DNA of 13,005 nucleotides. Origin: Candidatus Kaiserbacteria bacterium. GTDB taxonomy: Bacteria; Patescibacteriota; Minisyncoccia; Phycocordibacterales; Phycocordibacteraceae. This document shows, in pieces, positions 6,713 through 13,005 of this stretch. The position numbers were made by a program, and so were the translations under genes. Position 1 is the stretch's first letter, and every line of letters starts with the position of its first letter. The notes beneath the pieces are model-generated. The model did no database searches, was not told where the DNA came from, and was given only the letters and a program-made list of their open reading frames with translations. The stretch spans positions 1 to 13,005 of the forward strand of contig JACOXQ010000066.1 in assembly GCA_016182285.1 (NCBI GenBank), given 5' to 3'.

Positions 6713-7489
6713 CTACTTGCCGTTCAGGACCAAGAAGAATGCCTCCCCGTCTTGAGAAACAAAGAAGTTCTCCGACTGCGTTTTGAGATGATACACCGTG
6801 GCGTAATCGCGATAGCGGGCCGAGATGCTAAGCACCGCCTCGCGGGTCGCTTGCGCGCGCGCACTTCCGAAAACGCTCCATCCGGCAGAAATAGCGAAGA
6901 GGCGATGCTTGGAGGTGAGCGCTTGAGCCCGGATCCCCTCCTCGGAGCGGGACACGACGAACGGATGCGTCGTTGTCGCTTCAACGGAGCTGCCATTCAC
7001 CCCCACGACGGTAACAAAATCTCGGGCCTCTCCCTCGAACGCGAAGACCTTATCAACCTTGACGGATAGGGGTCGCAGCGTACCAAAAAGCGATTGCGTG
7101 AAGTCGGCACCCAAAATGGACTCGCCTTCCTGCACCTCCTCGATCGGCTTTGCGATAATTGAGCCGTCGTGGTTGAATCCAACGGCCACGAGGGTTCGGC
7201 CCCTGAAGCAGCAGCTGCTTGAACCTTCGCAACCACCACTCCCCCCTGCCGATCCCTCTGCTACGCCGCTTCCCTCTGCTACGCCGCTTCCCTCTGCAGG
7301 AGCGGGAATATCGGCACGCACCTGGGGTACCTGGGGAAGGAGAGGAGAGGCGCTGGTTTTCTTGTTGTCGCTCTCGTTACCGCCAGGCCCGGCCCTTTTT
7401 ATAAGAAAGCTCAATGCCAAAACAAGCGCCCCTAAAAAGAGGATATGAAAGGCCGATCCAAGAAACTTCTTAAGCGGCAGGCGAGACAT
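6713..7489 (-). CDS. Membrane-anchored Hint-domain protein with a Gly/Ser/Cys-rich segment (candidate self-processing TOMM precursor)
   Basis: From the ATG at 7489 the protein has 258 residues; a GTG at 7522 would add 11. Order of parts: basic N-terminus; transmembrane helix (about residues 12-31, LGSAFHILFLGALVLALSFL); polar linker; a Gly/Ser/Cys-rich stretch at 65-94 with two AEGSGV hexapeptides and a third variant, ending GGCEGSSSCC (Cys87, Cys93, Cys94); then a Hint domain. Hint motifs are CFRGRTLV at the nucleophile (Cys93 or Cys94), PIEEVQEGESILG (116-128), and TTTHPFVV with block-B His175. The last strand ends FFLVLNGK with no terminal His-Asn pair, so hedgehog-like N-terminal cleavage is likelier than splicing. 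The rich segment is like the microcin B17 core in composition. The gene lies between ycaO and the rhodanese gene. The Hint assignment is firm; the precursor role is inference. It could instead be an ordinary autoprocessed surface protein. Confidence 0.85.
   Translation of the reverse strand: MSRLPLKKFLGSAFHILFLGALVLALSFLIKRAGPGGNESDNKKTSASPLLPQVPQVRADIPAPAEGSGVAEGSGVAEGSAGGSGGCEGSSSCCFRGRTLVAVGFNHDGSIIAKPIEEVQEGESILGADFTQSLFGTLRPLSVKVDKVFAFEGEARDFVTVVGVNGSSVEATTTHPFVVSRSEEGIRAQALTSKHRLFAISAGWSVFGSARAQATREAVLSISARYRDYATVYHLKTQSENFFVSQDGEAFFLVLNGK
7254..7297. repeat. 18-bp direct tandem repeat, two full copies plus 8 bp
   Basis: The unit CCCTCTGCTACGCCGCTT occurs at 7254-7271 and 7272-7289 without a mismatch, and its first 8 bp again at 7290-7297. 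On the minus strand it encodes AEGSGV AEGSGV inside the Gly/Ser/Cys-rich segment of the Hint protein, followed by the variant AEGSAG. The perfect copies suggest recent slippage expansion that keeps the frame. Confidence 0.95.
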
Positions 7490-7562
7490 GGTTCGTTTTG
7501 ATGATACTACAAAGAACACCACAGCGCAACTTTTTGATTATCCACAACAAGGCTCTCCCCAA

Positions 7563-9122
7563 TCAGGGAAAGGGATGCGGGGGCTGGAACGGAAACTCTC
7601 GTGACCCGAACCCTAATTTTTCAGGCACCTCCGTCAAGCGCACCGCTCCGAGAGGCGCATTGTGTTCGTGAAGATAGAGAGGAACAAGCGCCGGAACCAC
7701 TACCTTCGCAGACCGATAACCGACCTCTCGAAGAACTTCGTTGGCAGAAAGGTAGCAGTAGATCTTGTATTCAGGACCACGTGTTTCTATAAGCGAAGCA
7801 AGGTGGGCAAGCTCTTCGGCATCGTTTTGAAACCGTACATGCGCAAACCGCCGCTCAAGGTCGGCAAGAGGAATCGACTCACCGTCCAAAAACCATTTGA
7901 AATGGCGGAACGTCTCCGGATTGGCCCAGTAGAGCAGCCGCTCTTTTTGACCAAGCTCTCTAAGCGAGAAGGGCACATAAGGACTGGGGAGGGTGTAGAA
8001 TCCTTCAGATTCTTGCTTCCGGACCCAGTGATACACGGAGAGCGCTTCCGTCAGGGCGCGCTCGATCGCCCCCCGCAGAGAACATTCGCAGCCGGCGCCC
8101 AGGTAGACACCCCGCTTGCCACCGCTCCCATCAAGTATAATAGCCGCCACCGACGGCAACTCGATGTCCGAGGTAAGATGTACCACGCGCGCCTCCAACT
8201 GATACCGCTTGAGCGCGTCGAGTATCTTTTGGATCCCGGGATGTGAGATTTCGTTGAGGTCGATCTGCGGAGGCGCGACCTTATTGAGCCAGTAGATGAA
8301 AAAAGCATCGCGCTGGATAAGTTCGCGCAACCCGGAAAGGATCGCTCCTTCTTTAGTAAAATACCCGCCCCCGCTGTTGGTGTTCGCTTCGCGAAGGATC
8401 GGTTCGGCAAAGTTGTGGTCAACGTAATAATTCCAAAAAACGGTTTGTGCCGGCATAAGAGCGGTCTTTCCGCTTGTAAGCTCCTCCCCTTTGGCCCAGA
8501 AAAAATGAGATTTCTCACCGAAGTAAAGACGCATGTTCTTTGACTTCTGCTCGTCGGAAAAACCCGCAAGCAGGACGGGATCCAGGAAGCACGCTTTGCG
8601 ACGACGCAAGTTCGCCGGCGAAGCACGCACAAGGTCGGCTATTCGATATGTAGAGAGCGCATAGCGCTCGAGAAACTCACCAATTGCCTTCGAAGCCGCT
8701 TCATCGAAATCAAAGGACACTCCGCGGTTATATCCTTGACGCGGCACATGGCCATCCGTCGTATCGGCCTGAGAAGCTTCCGCAACGCTAAGATAGAAAA
8801 GCTTCGGTTCGTCATTAAAAACCTGGTCGACGTAAATCTCCGGCGCTTTGAGAACGCCTTGTTTATAGAGACACTGGAGCACTCGCTCGTGGTCCCTCGT
8901 AACGAGCCTCTCCGAAAAGTCCTCGAAAAAAGAAAAGAGAGGGTGCCCCTCAAGCGATTCGACGCCCCGAACAAGAAGTGAATGAAGGCGCGCGAGGAGC
9001 GCTTCTTTCTTCGATCTCAACGACCCGCCGAACCACGGCGTGCCGTTGTCCTGCACTCCACCGGCACGCGCTACGAATGGTCGGTCGGGAAGGTAAGGGC
9101 CATACGGGGACTCTTTTTCCAT
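7563..9122 (-). CDS. YcaO-domain azoline-forming cyclodehydratase (TOMM D protein)
   Basis: The 519-residue protein belongs to the YcaO family. Readable parts are RGVSFDFDEAASKAIGEFLERY (Glu149, Glu152; ATP/Mg-binding motif 1), ANTNSGGGYFTKEGA followed by ILSGLRELIQRDAF (Glu267, Arg271; motif 2) and GAGCECSLRGAIERALTEA (342-360; motif 3). The last five residues are PHPFP, an exact PxPxP C-terminus, which in TOMM cyclodehydratases such as BalhD and McbD reaches the active site and marks azoline formation. Such enzymes use ATP to activate the backbone amide while Cys, Ser or Thr side chains cyclise to thiazoline or oxazoline. About 125 residues precede the first YcaO motif and I do not recognise them as an E1-like partner domain. 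The gene starts 6 nt after the tlpA-like stop without a clear ribosome binding site. The Hint gene follows about 73 nt downstream. Cytoplasmic. Confidence 0.93.
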   Translation of the reverse strand: MEKESPYGPYLPDRPFVARAGGVQDNGTPWFGGSLRSKKEALLARLHSLLVRGVESLEGHPLFSFFEDFSERLVTRDHERVLQCLYKQGVLKAPEIYVDQVFNDEPKLFYLSVAEASQADTTDGHVPRQGYNRGVSFDFDEAASKAIGEFLERYALSTYRIADLVRASPANLRRRKACFLDPVLLAGFSDEQKSKNMRLYFGEKSHFFWAKGEELTSGKTALMPAQTVFWNYYVDHNFAEPILREANTNSGGGYFTKEGAILSGLRELIQRDAFFIYWLNKVAPPQIDLNEISHPGIQKILDALKRYQLEARVVHLTSDIELPSVAAIILDGSGGKRGVYLGAGCECSLRGAIERALTEALSVYHWVRKQESEGFYTLPSPYVPFSLRELGQKERLLYWANPETFRHFKWFLDGESIPLADLERRFAHVRFQNDAEELAHLASLIETRGPEYKIYCYLSANEVLREVGYRSAKVVVPALVPLYLHEHNAPLGAVRLTEVPEKLGFGSREFPFQPPHPFP

Positions 9123-9128
9123 GCGAAG

Positions 9129-9677
9129 TTACTTATTCTGTTCCATGAACTGCTCGATAAGGCGGGCAAAATCCGCCTTTGAGCGGCTGCCGTAAATGGT
9201 AGAGGCGGTGATGCCGTCTCGACCGATAAATACAGTGACGGGGATTGCGAGAATGCCATTCGAGTAAAATTCGTACACTTTGGCGTCTTCGTCGATGAGG
9301 AGAGGGTAGGTAATCTTGAGCTCGCTCGCGAACACTCTGCCGGATGCGAGATTTTCCCGTGAAGTCCGGTGCACGCCCAAGACCACGAGCCCGGCTTCGG
9401 AGTAGCGCCGGCTGGCTTCTTCGAGAATGGGCATTTCGTAGCGGCAAAAGATGCAAGAGGCCTGCCAGAAGTTGAGAATGACCGGCTGACCCTTGAACAT
9501 CGAGAGCGAAACGGCTCTGCCGCTGAAATCATTGAGAGTAAAATCTTTGGCATATTGCGGAACTGCGGCTTCTTTGCGATAGTTTTGGTATACGAGTGCT
9601 ATCCCGAAAATTAAAATCGCCGCGGCTGCCCCCGTCGTCGCGAATCCCCAGGCATTTTGTTTTATGAAGCGCATCAT
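9129..9677 (-). CDS. TlpA/ResA-like membrane-anchored thioredoxin
   Basis: From the ATG at 9677 the protein has 182 residues (9674 is equally possible). A transmembrane anchor lies at about residues 8-29 (NAWGFATTGAAAAILIFGIA). The AhpC/TSA-type thioredoxin domain starts at DFTLNDFSGRAVSLSMFKGQ, with the redox motif FWQASCIFC (Cys75, Cys78), the central VVLGVHR strand and the cis-proline loop GILAIPVTVFIGRDG. Such proteins reduce disulfides on the outer face of the membrane and are recharged by CcdA, which is encoded here at 3529-4287. The frame stays open to 9779, but that extension runs through the promoter at 9730-9758 and is not membrane-like, so the later start is chosen. ycaO follows after 6 nt, so this is the first gene of the YcaO operon. 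Its start codons overlap head-to-head with those of the plus-strand gene at 9664. Confidence 0.92.
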   Translation of the reverse strand: MMRFIKQNAWGFATTGAAAAILIFGIALVYQNYRKEAAVPQYAKDFTLNDFSGRAVSLSMFKGQPVILNFWQASCIFCRYEMPILEEASRRYSEAGLVVLGVHRTSRENLASGRVFASELKITYPLLIDEDAKVYEFYSNGILAIPVTVFIGRDGITASTIYGSRSKADFARLIEQFMEQNK

Positions 9678-10176
9678 GGATCCCCGAATTTTGTTCCCTA
9701 TTATCATCGCCGGTGTTGCAATACTCGGTATTATCTTATTTAAGACGAGAAGCGTCAAAACGGAGGAACCGCTCACCATCCGCGACCTCCCGCCTGGCGT
9801 GCGCTACGTCAGCCACCCAGGCGAAGAAGCCCAGGCGCAAGAAGCGGGGAAGGTTGTTATGCAACATTTTGGTACACCAGAGGCCATTAAGGCAGGGGGA
9901 CCTGTCTATGGCGTACTCGGCTATCGCGTCGTAGCGGTAGAATACGAAATCCCCGTTCATAAAATTCCGAAAAAAACGGTCGGCCAAGAGTTCCCCGGAT
10001 ACCTCCTCGACCTGCCGGAGCTGCGTGGCCTCACCTATGACCACTTTCACATCAGCGCCCAAGAAGAGGGTCTGACGCACGAGGAAGGCGGAACACCTCG
10101 CGACGGCACCTACTCCATCCACTTTATGTTCATCTCGCACGAAGAAGAGCTCTCATTCGGACTCGTGTGCGAGTAG
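9664..10176 (+). CDS. Membrane-anchored protein of unknown function with a His-rich C-terminal half
   Basis: The protein has 170 residues from the ATG at 9664; an ATG at 9676 is also possible, and neither has a convincing ribosome binding site. A transmembrane segment (PRILFPIIIAGVAILGIILF, about residues 7-26) is followed by TIRDLPPGVRYVSHPGEEAQ and a soluble domain (YGVLGYRVVAVEYEIPVHKI; GYLLDLPELRGLTYDHFHIS; then FMFISHEEELSFGLVCE). The cluster DHFHIS...H...IHFMFISHEEE contains several His and acidic residues and could hold a metal, which is inference only. I do not recognise the family. Against a shadow ORF: it has a clean anchor plus globular composition, and on the opposite strand only the tlpA-like 5' end and the last 24 nt of the AMMECR1-fusion gene overlap it. 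No promoter was found; one would lie inside tlpA. Confidence 0.75.
   Translation: MKRIMDPRILFPIIIAGVAILGIILFKTRSVKTEEPLTIRDLPPGVRYVSHPGEEAQAQEAGKVVMQHFGTPEAIKAGGPVYGVLGYRVVAVEYEIPVHKIPKKTVGQEFPGYLLDLPELRGLTYDHFHISAQEEGLTHEEGGTPRDGTYSIHFMFISHEEELSFGLVCE
9730..9758 (-). promoter_or_regulatory. Sigma-70-type promoter for the TlpA-YcaO-Hint-rhodanese operon
   Basis: TTGACG (9753-9758) and GATAAT (9730-9735) are 17 nt apart on the minus strand. Each hexamer matches consensus at five of six bases with ideal spacing. The start point would fall near 9723, giving a leader of about 45 nt to the ATG at 9677. The site lies inside codons about 23-32 of the opposing gene at 9664-10176. Confidence 0.7.
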
Positions 10177-12045
10177 GCGCGCGCCGCCAAGGAGAACGTG
10201 TCCGGCGGCGTCGATATGGAGATCCGGATTCAAAAAATCGTGGCGGAATCCGCCAAGCACCTTAGCGCGAATTCTTGAAGGTACGAAAAATGAACTTTCT
10301 GCACTGTACTGCATGCGCAAAACCCACGACAAGCACCTTCGGAGCGATTCGTCGTATTTTGGCTGCCATGCCGCCAGAACCTCAAAAATCTTTCCCGTAC
10401 CGCATACATAGGCGAAATGAGAATTTGTCGTTGCCGGAAATGAACCGTCATCCAGTTGCCGGGAGACAAGCCAGCCCATAACCCTCTCTGCAAGCTCATG
10501 GGCCCCGGAGACGCCAGCCGTCTTGCTCACCGCCAAAAAAGCATTTCCGAACTCGGCCCACAGGGCAAGATTGGCGGCATGTGCTCCTTTTTCTGCAAGA
10601 CCGAAAGCGGCGCGCCCAGCTTCCGTGAGTTCTTGCAACCGTGGAAGCAGGAGTTCGGTCCTATTGGGAGAACGAACAAAAAAACTTGCCACCTGGCCGA
10701 GAGTAATGGGGTCCCATGCGGACGGGTTGAACTCCGCGCCGATCAACTCTCTGCACTGCTTGCCGAAGCGCTCTTCACCAAGCTCGAAGGCATGCTGTCC
10801 AAGGTATGCAAGCGTCAGTATCCGCTCCTCGACCCCTTCGGGTGGATTCGGCATAAGTATGGAAGAGAGATAGCGAAAGTTCCCGCGCGAGGCCTCACGG
10901 TACCGAGGTTCTTTAAGAACATTACCGACCGCAGCGAGTGCCCATGCCGTAAATGCCGAGCGCGGCCAATCGGTTGTCGTCCCCTCTCCGGTTAGCGGGT
11001 TGAGAACCGGCGGAAAGCTGCCATCGGTTGTTTGTATGGCGCAAAGCCAGTCTGCCGCAGCACGCAGGCGCCCCTCTAGTTCGCCTCGCGTAGTTTCCGC
11101 AGATCCGCTCTCACGCACGAGCGGCCCGAACAGTTTGAGCGGAACGGAGAGCTGGTTGTTCGACTCAAGTGGTTCAATAAAGTCGTCAACCTCGAACATA
11201 TATACCGTAGCTTGAGGGACGAAATCGGAACGAAGACCGGCCTTCTCTGCCGCAAGCGAAGCAACAAAACCCGAAAGGGAACGGAAACGTTTTACGTTGA
11301 ACACTTCAGGAAGGTAGAACCCGACTGCTCCGCCGAAGCTTAAACAATACCCCTTCTCGGGAAGAATCTCGTCGCGCTCGATAAGCTTCCCATCCAGCAA
11401 AATCCACGGGTCCAGGAGAACGGTCACCTCGATCCGGGTGCGCAGAAGATCCTCCGATTTGAGCGGCTTGAAGCGCGGATCTCGGCACGCCTCATAGGCG
11501 GCATCCGCCACTGCCTCGCTGACGAACGTCCCCGCCGCTATGCGCGAGCCGCGTAGTTCGCCATCCACCCATAACACGACCGCCGCTTTGCCTTTTTGGC
11601 CAAAACGCACCGGCAAATTCCAGAAATAAGAAGAATGTAACTTTTGGTTCCTACTGAGGAGCGACTCTGACGCGTCACGTGCAACCCTAAGCAACAACCC
11701 GCGCTCCCTATCGGTCAAGCGCCAGCGCAGAGGAGTTGTTCCCGCCAGACGGTCTCGGCGCTCCCAGACCACGAACCGCGGAGAGTTGAAGATTCTAACC
11801 CAAGCGTCGCCGGGGTTTCCGCTCTGTAGTTCTCGCACGATGAACGCCACTTGAGCTGCCTTTGATCTCCGTAGCAACAGCCGGCGGGGAGCATCCCCTG
11901 ACTTCAGAGGAAAGCGGAAATAAAATTCGCTCCTGCAAAACGGCAAATCCACGCGGATCGTTTCTCCTTCCTGGATCGATTTTCCAAACCACCGGAGAAG
12001 CGCGTCGAGTTCTGGCGGAATGTTTTGCCAAAAACGGAATGTCAT
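10153..12045 (-). CDS. AMMECR1-domain / alpha-alpha-toroid (terpene-cyclase-like) fusion protein
   Basis: From the ATG at 12045 the protein has 630 residues. AGGA lies 9 nt upstream of that ATG, whereas the TTG at 12051 is too close to it. Residues 1-105 are unassigned. About 110-290 match the AMMECR1 fold: LTDRERGLLLRVARDA, then GELRGSRI (family motif LRGCIG, here altered), DPRFKPLKSEDLLRTRIEVT and GAVGFYLPEVF...EKAGL. About 320-630 are helical hairpins with Q-x-x-DGSF signatures (QTTDGSF at 338-344, QLDDGSF at 530-536), as in squalene-cyclase, prenyltransferase and glycosidase toroids. AMMECR1 domains are known beside MEMO and radical-SAM proteins, but their reaction is not settled. No signal peptide is seen, so it is probably cytoplasmic. 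It starts 2 nt after the Lnt-like stop, and its 3' end overlaps the plus-strand gene by 24 nt. Function unknown; a role with the nearby acyltransferase-like protein is inferred only from coupling. Confidence 0.85.
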   Translation of the reverse strand: MTFRFWQNIPPELDALLRWFGKSIQEGETIRVDLPFCRSEFYFRFPLKSGDAPRRLLLRRSKAAQVAFIVRELQSGNPGDAWVRIFNSPRFVVWERRDRLAGTTPLRWRLTDRERGLLLRVARDASESLLSRNQKLHSSYFWNLPVRFGQKGKAAVVLWVDGELRGSRIAAGTFVSEAVADAAYEACRDPRFKPLKSEDLLRTRIEVTVLLDPWILLDGKLIERDEILPEKGYCLSFGGAVGFYLPEVFNVKRFRSLSGFVASLAAEKAGLRSDFVPQATVYMFEVDDFIEPLESNNQLSVPLKLFGPLVRESGSAETTRGELEGRLRAAADWLCAIQTTDGSFPPVLNPLTGEGTTTDWPRSAFTAWALAAVGNVLKEPRYREASRGNFRYLSSILMPNPPEGVEERILTLAYLGQHAFELGEERFGKQCRELIGAEFNPSAWDPITLGQVASFFVRSPNRTELLLPRLQELTEAGRAAFGLAEKGAHAANLALWAEFGNAFLAVSKTAGVSGAHELAERVMGWLVSRQLDDGSFPATTNSHFAYVCGTGKIFEVLAAWQPKYDESLRRCLSWVLRMQYSAESSFFVPSRIRAKVLGGFRHDFLNPDLHIDAAGHVLLGGARLLAHESE

Positions 12046-12047
12046 GT

Positions 12048-13005
12048 TCAACGGTCCTGCAGATCGGGGAAAATAATGACCCCCTCCTTGTTCTCGGGAA
12101 GGCTGGCAACGACCTCGCCTGCGGGATTAATGACTGCGGAAATCCCTGTTTTGGCTGCCCGAAGAATCCACTGCCGGCTTTCCACCGCACGCAGCCGCGT
12201 CATGCGCAGTGTCTCGACAAGCACAAGAGAGCTGCTAAGTTCGGCATCGTTTGTGGAAACAATAATGAGACGCGACCCTTCGTCGCTCCGTTTTTGCGCC
12301 AGCCGAGCGACAAACACCTCATTGCAGATGAGGCCGCCAATGCGAAATTCGGGCAAGAATAACCCGTTTTCGCCGTGCCACGGTGAAAACCGGCCATACA
12401 CCTCTGGCGAAAAGACCTGCCCGACCAATCCCGACGGCCGGTAGTCGGACACCGGCATGAGCACTTCTTTGCGGTAGACCCCGATGACCTTCGCGTTGCG
12501 GAATGCCACCAGCGAAGAGGTGTAGGTTCCGTCCTGTTCTTTGAGCGAAAAATTGGCCACGATGATGCGGTCGGTGCGATCCATCAAGCTGCCGAAAATG
12601 GACTTAAGAAGCGGGGGCGCCACGTCCGCGAGCGATATCGCCTTCGAAAACAGCTTGCCCGGAATGACGACCAGGTCGGGATCAGCTGCCGAGAGCGACT
12701 CCTTAACGCGAGAAAACTCGGCCGTGACATCGATGGGAAACGTTTGAGGAAAATCGTTTGTACCTGGTTGGAACATGCTTATCTTGAGCGGCACGGGAAA
12801 GGAGCTGCGCCAGCGGCGGTATCCGTAGTTGCCATATGCAAGCGAGATCATAAGAAGCGCTGCGAGTACAAGGGCAAAAAAACAGGCCTCCTTTCTTGAT
12901 CGAGAAGCGGCATCAAGCGCAAGCGCCACGAGTACATTGATCGTGAGCAAGACGGCGGAGAGCAAGAATACGCCGCCTAGGGCGGCAAGCTGCATCAGTA
13001 AGGGT
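12048..13005 (-). CDS. lnt: Apolipoprotein N-acyltransferase-like protein (Lnt/CN-hydrolase), C-terminal part, enters from right edge
   Basis: The frame is open to the window edge and the Met at 12995 matches an internal Lnt segment (QLAALGGVFLLSAVLLTINV), so the true start lies outside. Two transmembrane helices are visible (about residues 5-27 and 36-54 counted from 12995), then a nitrilase-fold domain (about 70-310). The catalytic-type Lys176 (VYRKEVLMPVSDYRP) and Cys224 (GGLICNEVF) are in place, as are the late motifs VESRQWILRAAKTGISAVIN and PAGEVV. The first catalytic residue is not: where Lnt has a WPE-type motif, this protein has DLVVIPGKLF (about 107-116), with no Glu. The usual C-terminal transmembrane helix is also absent; the protein ends IIFPDLQDR. 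True Lnt transfers an acyl chain to lipoprotein N-termini. This copy may have a changed reaction or be inactive. Confidence 0.82.
   Translation of the reverse strand, partial: PLLMQLAALGGVFLLSAVLLTINVLVALALDAASRSRKEACFFALVLAALLMISLAYGNYGYRRWRSSFPVPLKISMFQPGTNDFPQTFPIDVTAEFSRVKESLSAADPDLVVIPGKLFSKAISLADVAPPLLKSIFGSLMDRTDRIIVANFSLKEQDGTYTSSLVAFRNAKVIGVYRKEVLMPVSDYRPSGLVGQVFSPEVYGRFSPWHGENGLFLPEFRIGGLICNEVFVARLAQKRSDEGSRLIIVSTNDAELSSSLVLVETLRMTRLRAVESRQWILRAAKTGISAVINPAGEVVASLPENKEGVIIFPDLQDR

Noticed and set aside
7254..7297. Direct repeats considered as a CRISPR fragment
   Set aside because: The units are contiguous without spacers and lie in frame inside a coding region.
7490..7562. Gap between ycaO and the Hint gene, examined for a precursor gene or promoter
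   Set aside because: No small frame with a plausible core was found. A pair TTGCGC / TATCAT (17 nt apart) would start transcription only about 5 nt before the ATG and has a poor -35, so it is not listed.
9678..9779. N-terminal extension of the TlpA-like frame to the upstream start at 9779
   Set aside because: It would place the promoter inside the coding region and adds a segment before the membrane anchor that has no family counterpart.

Overview
The window most likely comes from a member of the Candidate Phyla Radiation (Patescibacteria, Parcubacteria-like). The main reason is the pair of secreted proteins at the left edge, whose Ig-like repeats of the type VNGSDGPL...CTASGAWSG are a style common in that group. 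TGA works as an ordinary stop (sagB-type, YcaO and AMMECR1-fusion genes), so the Gracilibacteria recoded TGA is excluded. Shine-Dalgarno sites are patchy: strong before the plus-strand lipoprotein gene, weak or absent elsewhere, with many genes touching or overlapping. No rRNA, tRNA, CRISPR array, transposase or phage gene was seen, and no gene-free stretch exceeds 300 bases.

Layout, right to left, because most genes are on the minus strand. (1) 13005-10153: the C-terminal half of an apolipoprotein N-acyltransferase-like protein that enters from beyond the window, followed directly by a fusion of an AMMECR1 domain with an alpha/alpha-toroid (terpene-cyclase-like) domain. (2) 9664-10176: an unrecognised membrane-anchored protein on the plus strand, head-to-head with (3). 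(3) 9677-5105: an operon behind a good promoter (9730-9758) encoding a TlpA-like thioredoxin, a YcaO cyclodehydratase, a membrane-anchored Hint-domain protein, a membrane-anchored rhodanese and a membrane-anchored helical-repeat protein. (4) 4435-5025: a plus-strand lipoprotein with its own promoter and terminator. (5) 4287-2166: CcdA, a SagB-type dehydrogenase and a HicB/HicA toxin-antitoxin pair. (6) 2081-1: a TPR protein and two Ig-repeat proteins, the last running off the left edge.

The centre of interest is a thiazole/oxazole-modified peptide (TOMM)-type locus. The YcaO ends exactly in PHPFP, the PxPxP C-terminus typical of azoline-forming cyclodehydratases, and the SagB-type flavoenzyme would oxidise azolines to azoles. 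No conventional precursor gene is visible. The gene directly downstream of ycaO instead encodes a membrane anchor, a Gly/Ser/Cys-rich stretch that resembles the microcin B17 core in composition, and a Hint (hedgehog/intein) autoprocessing domain that begins at the Cys-Cys closing that stretch. My hypothesis is that this protein is both the substrate and its own protease. CcdA, TlpA and the rhodanese would then form an extracytoplasmic thiol/sulfur system serving the same cysteines.

The sagB-hicBA block carries a scar: a 3'-terminal fragment of a second sagB lies just beyond hicA, almost identical in protein but clearly diverged in DNA. This suggests that sagB-hicBA replaced a resident sagB by recombination.
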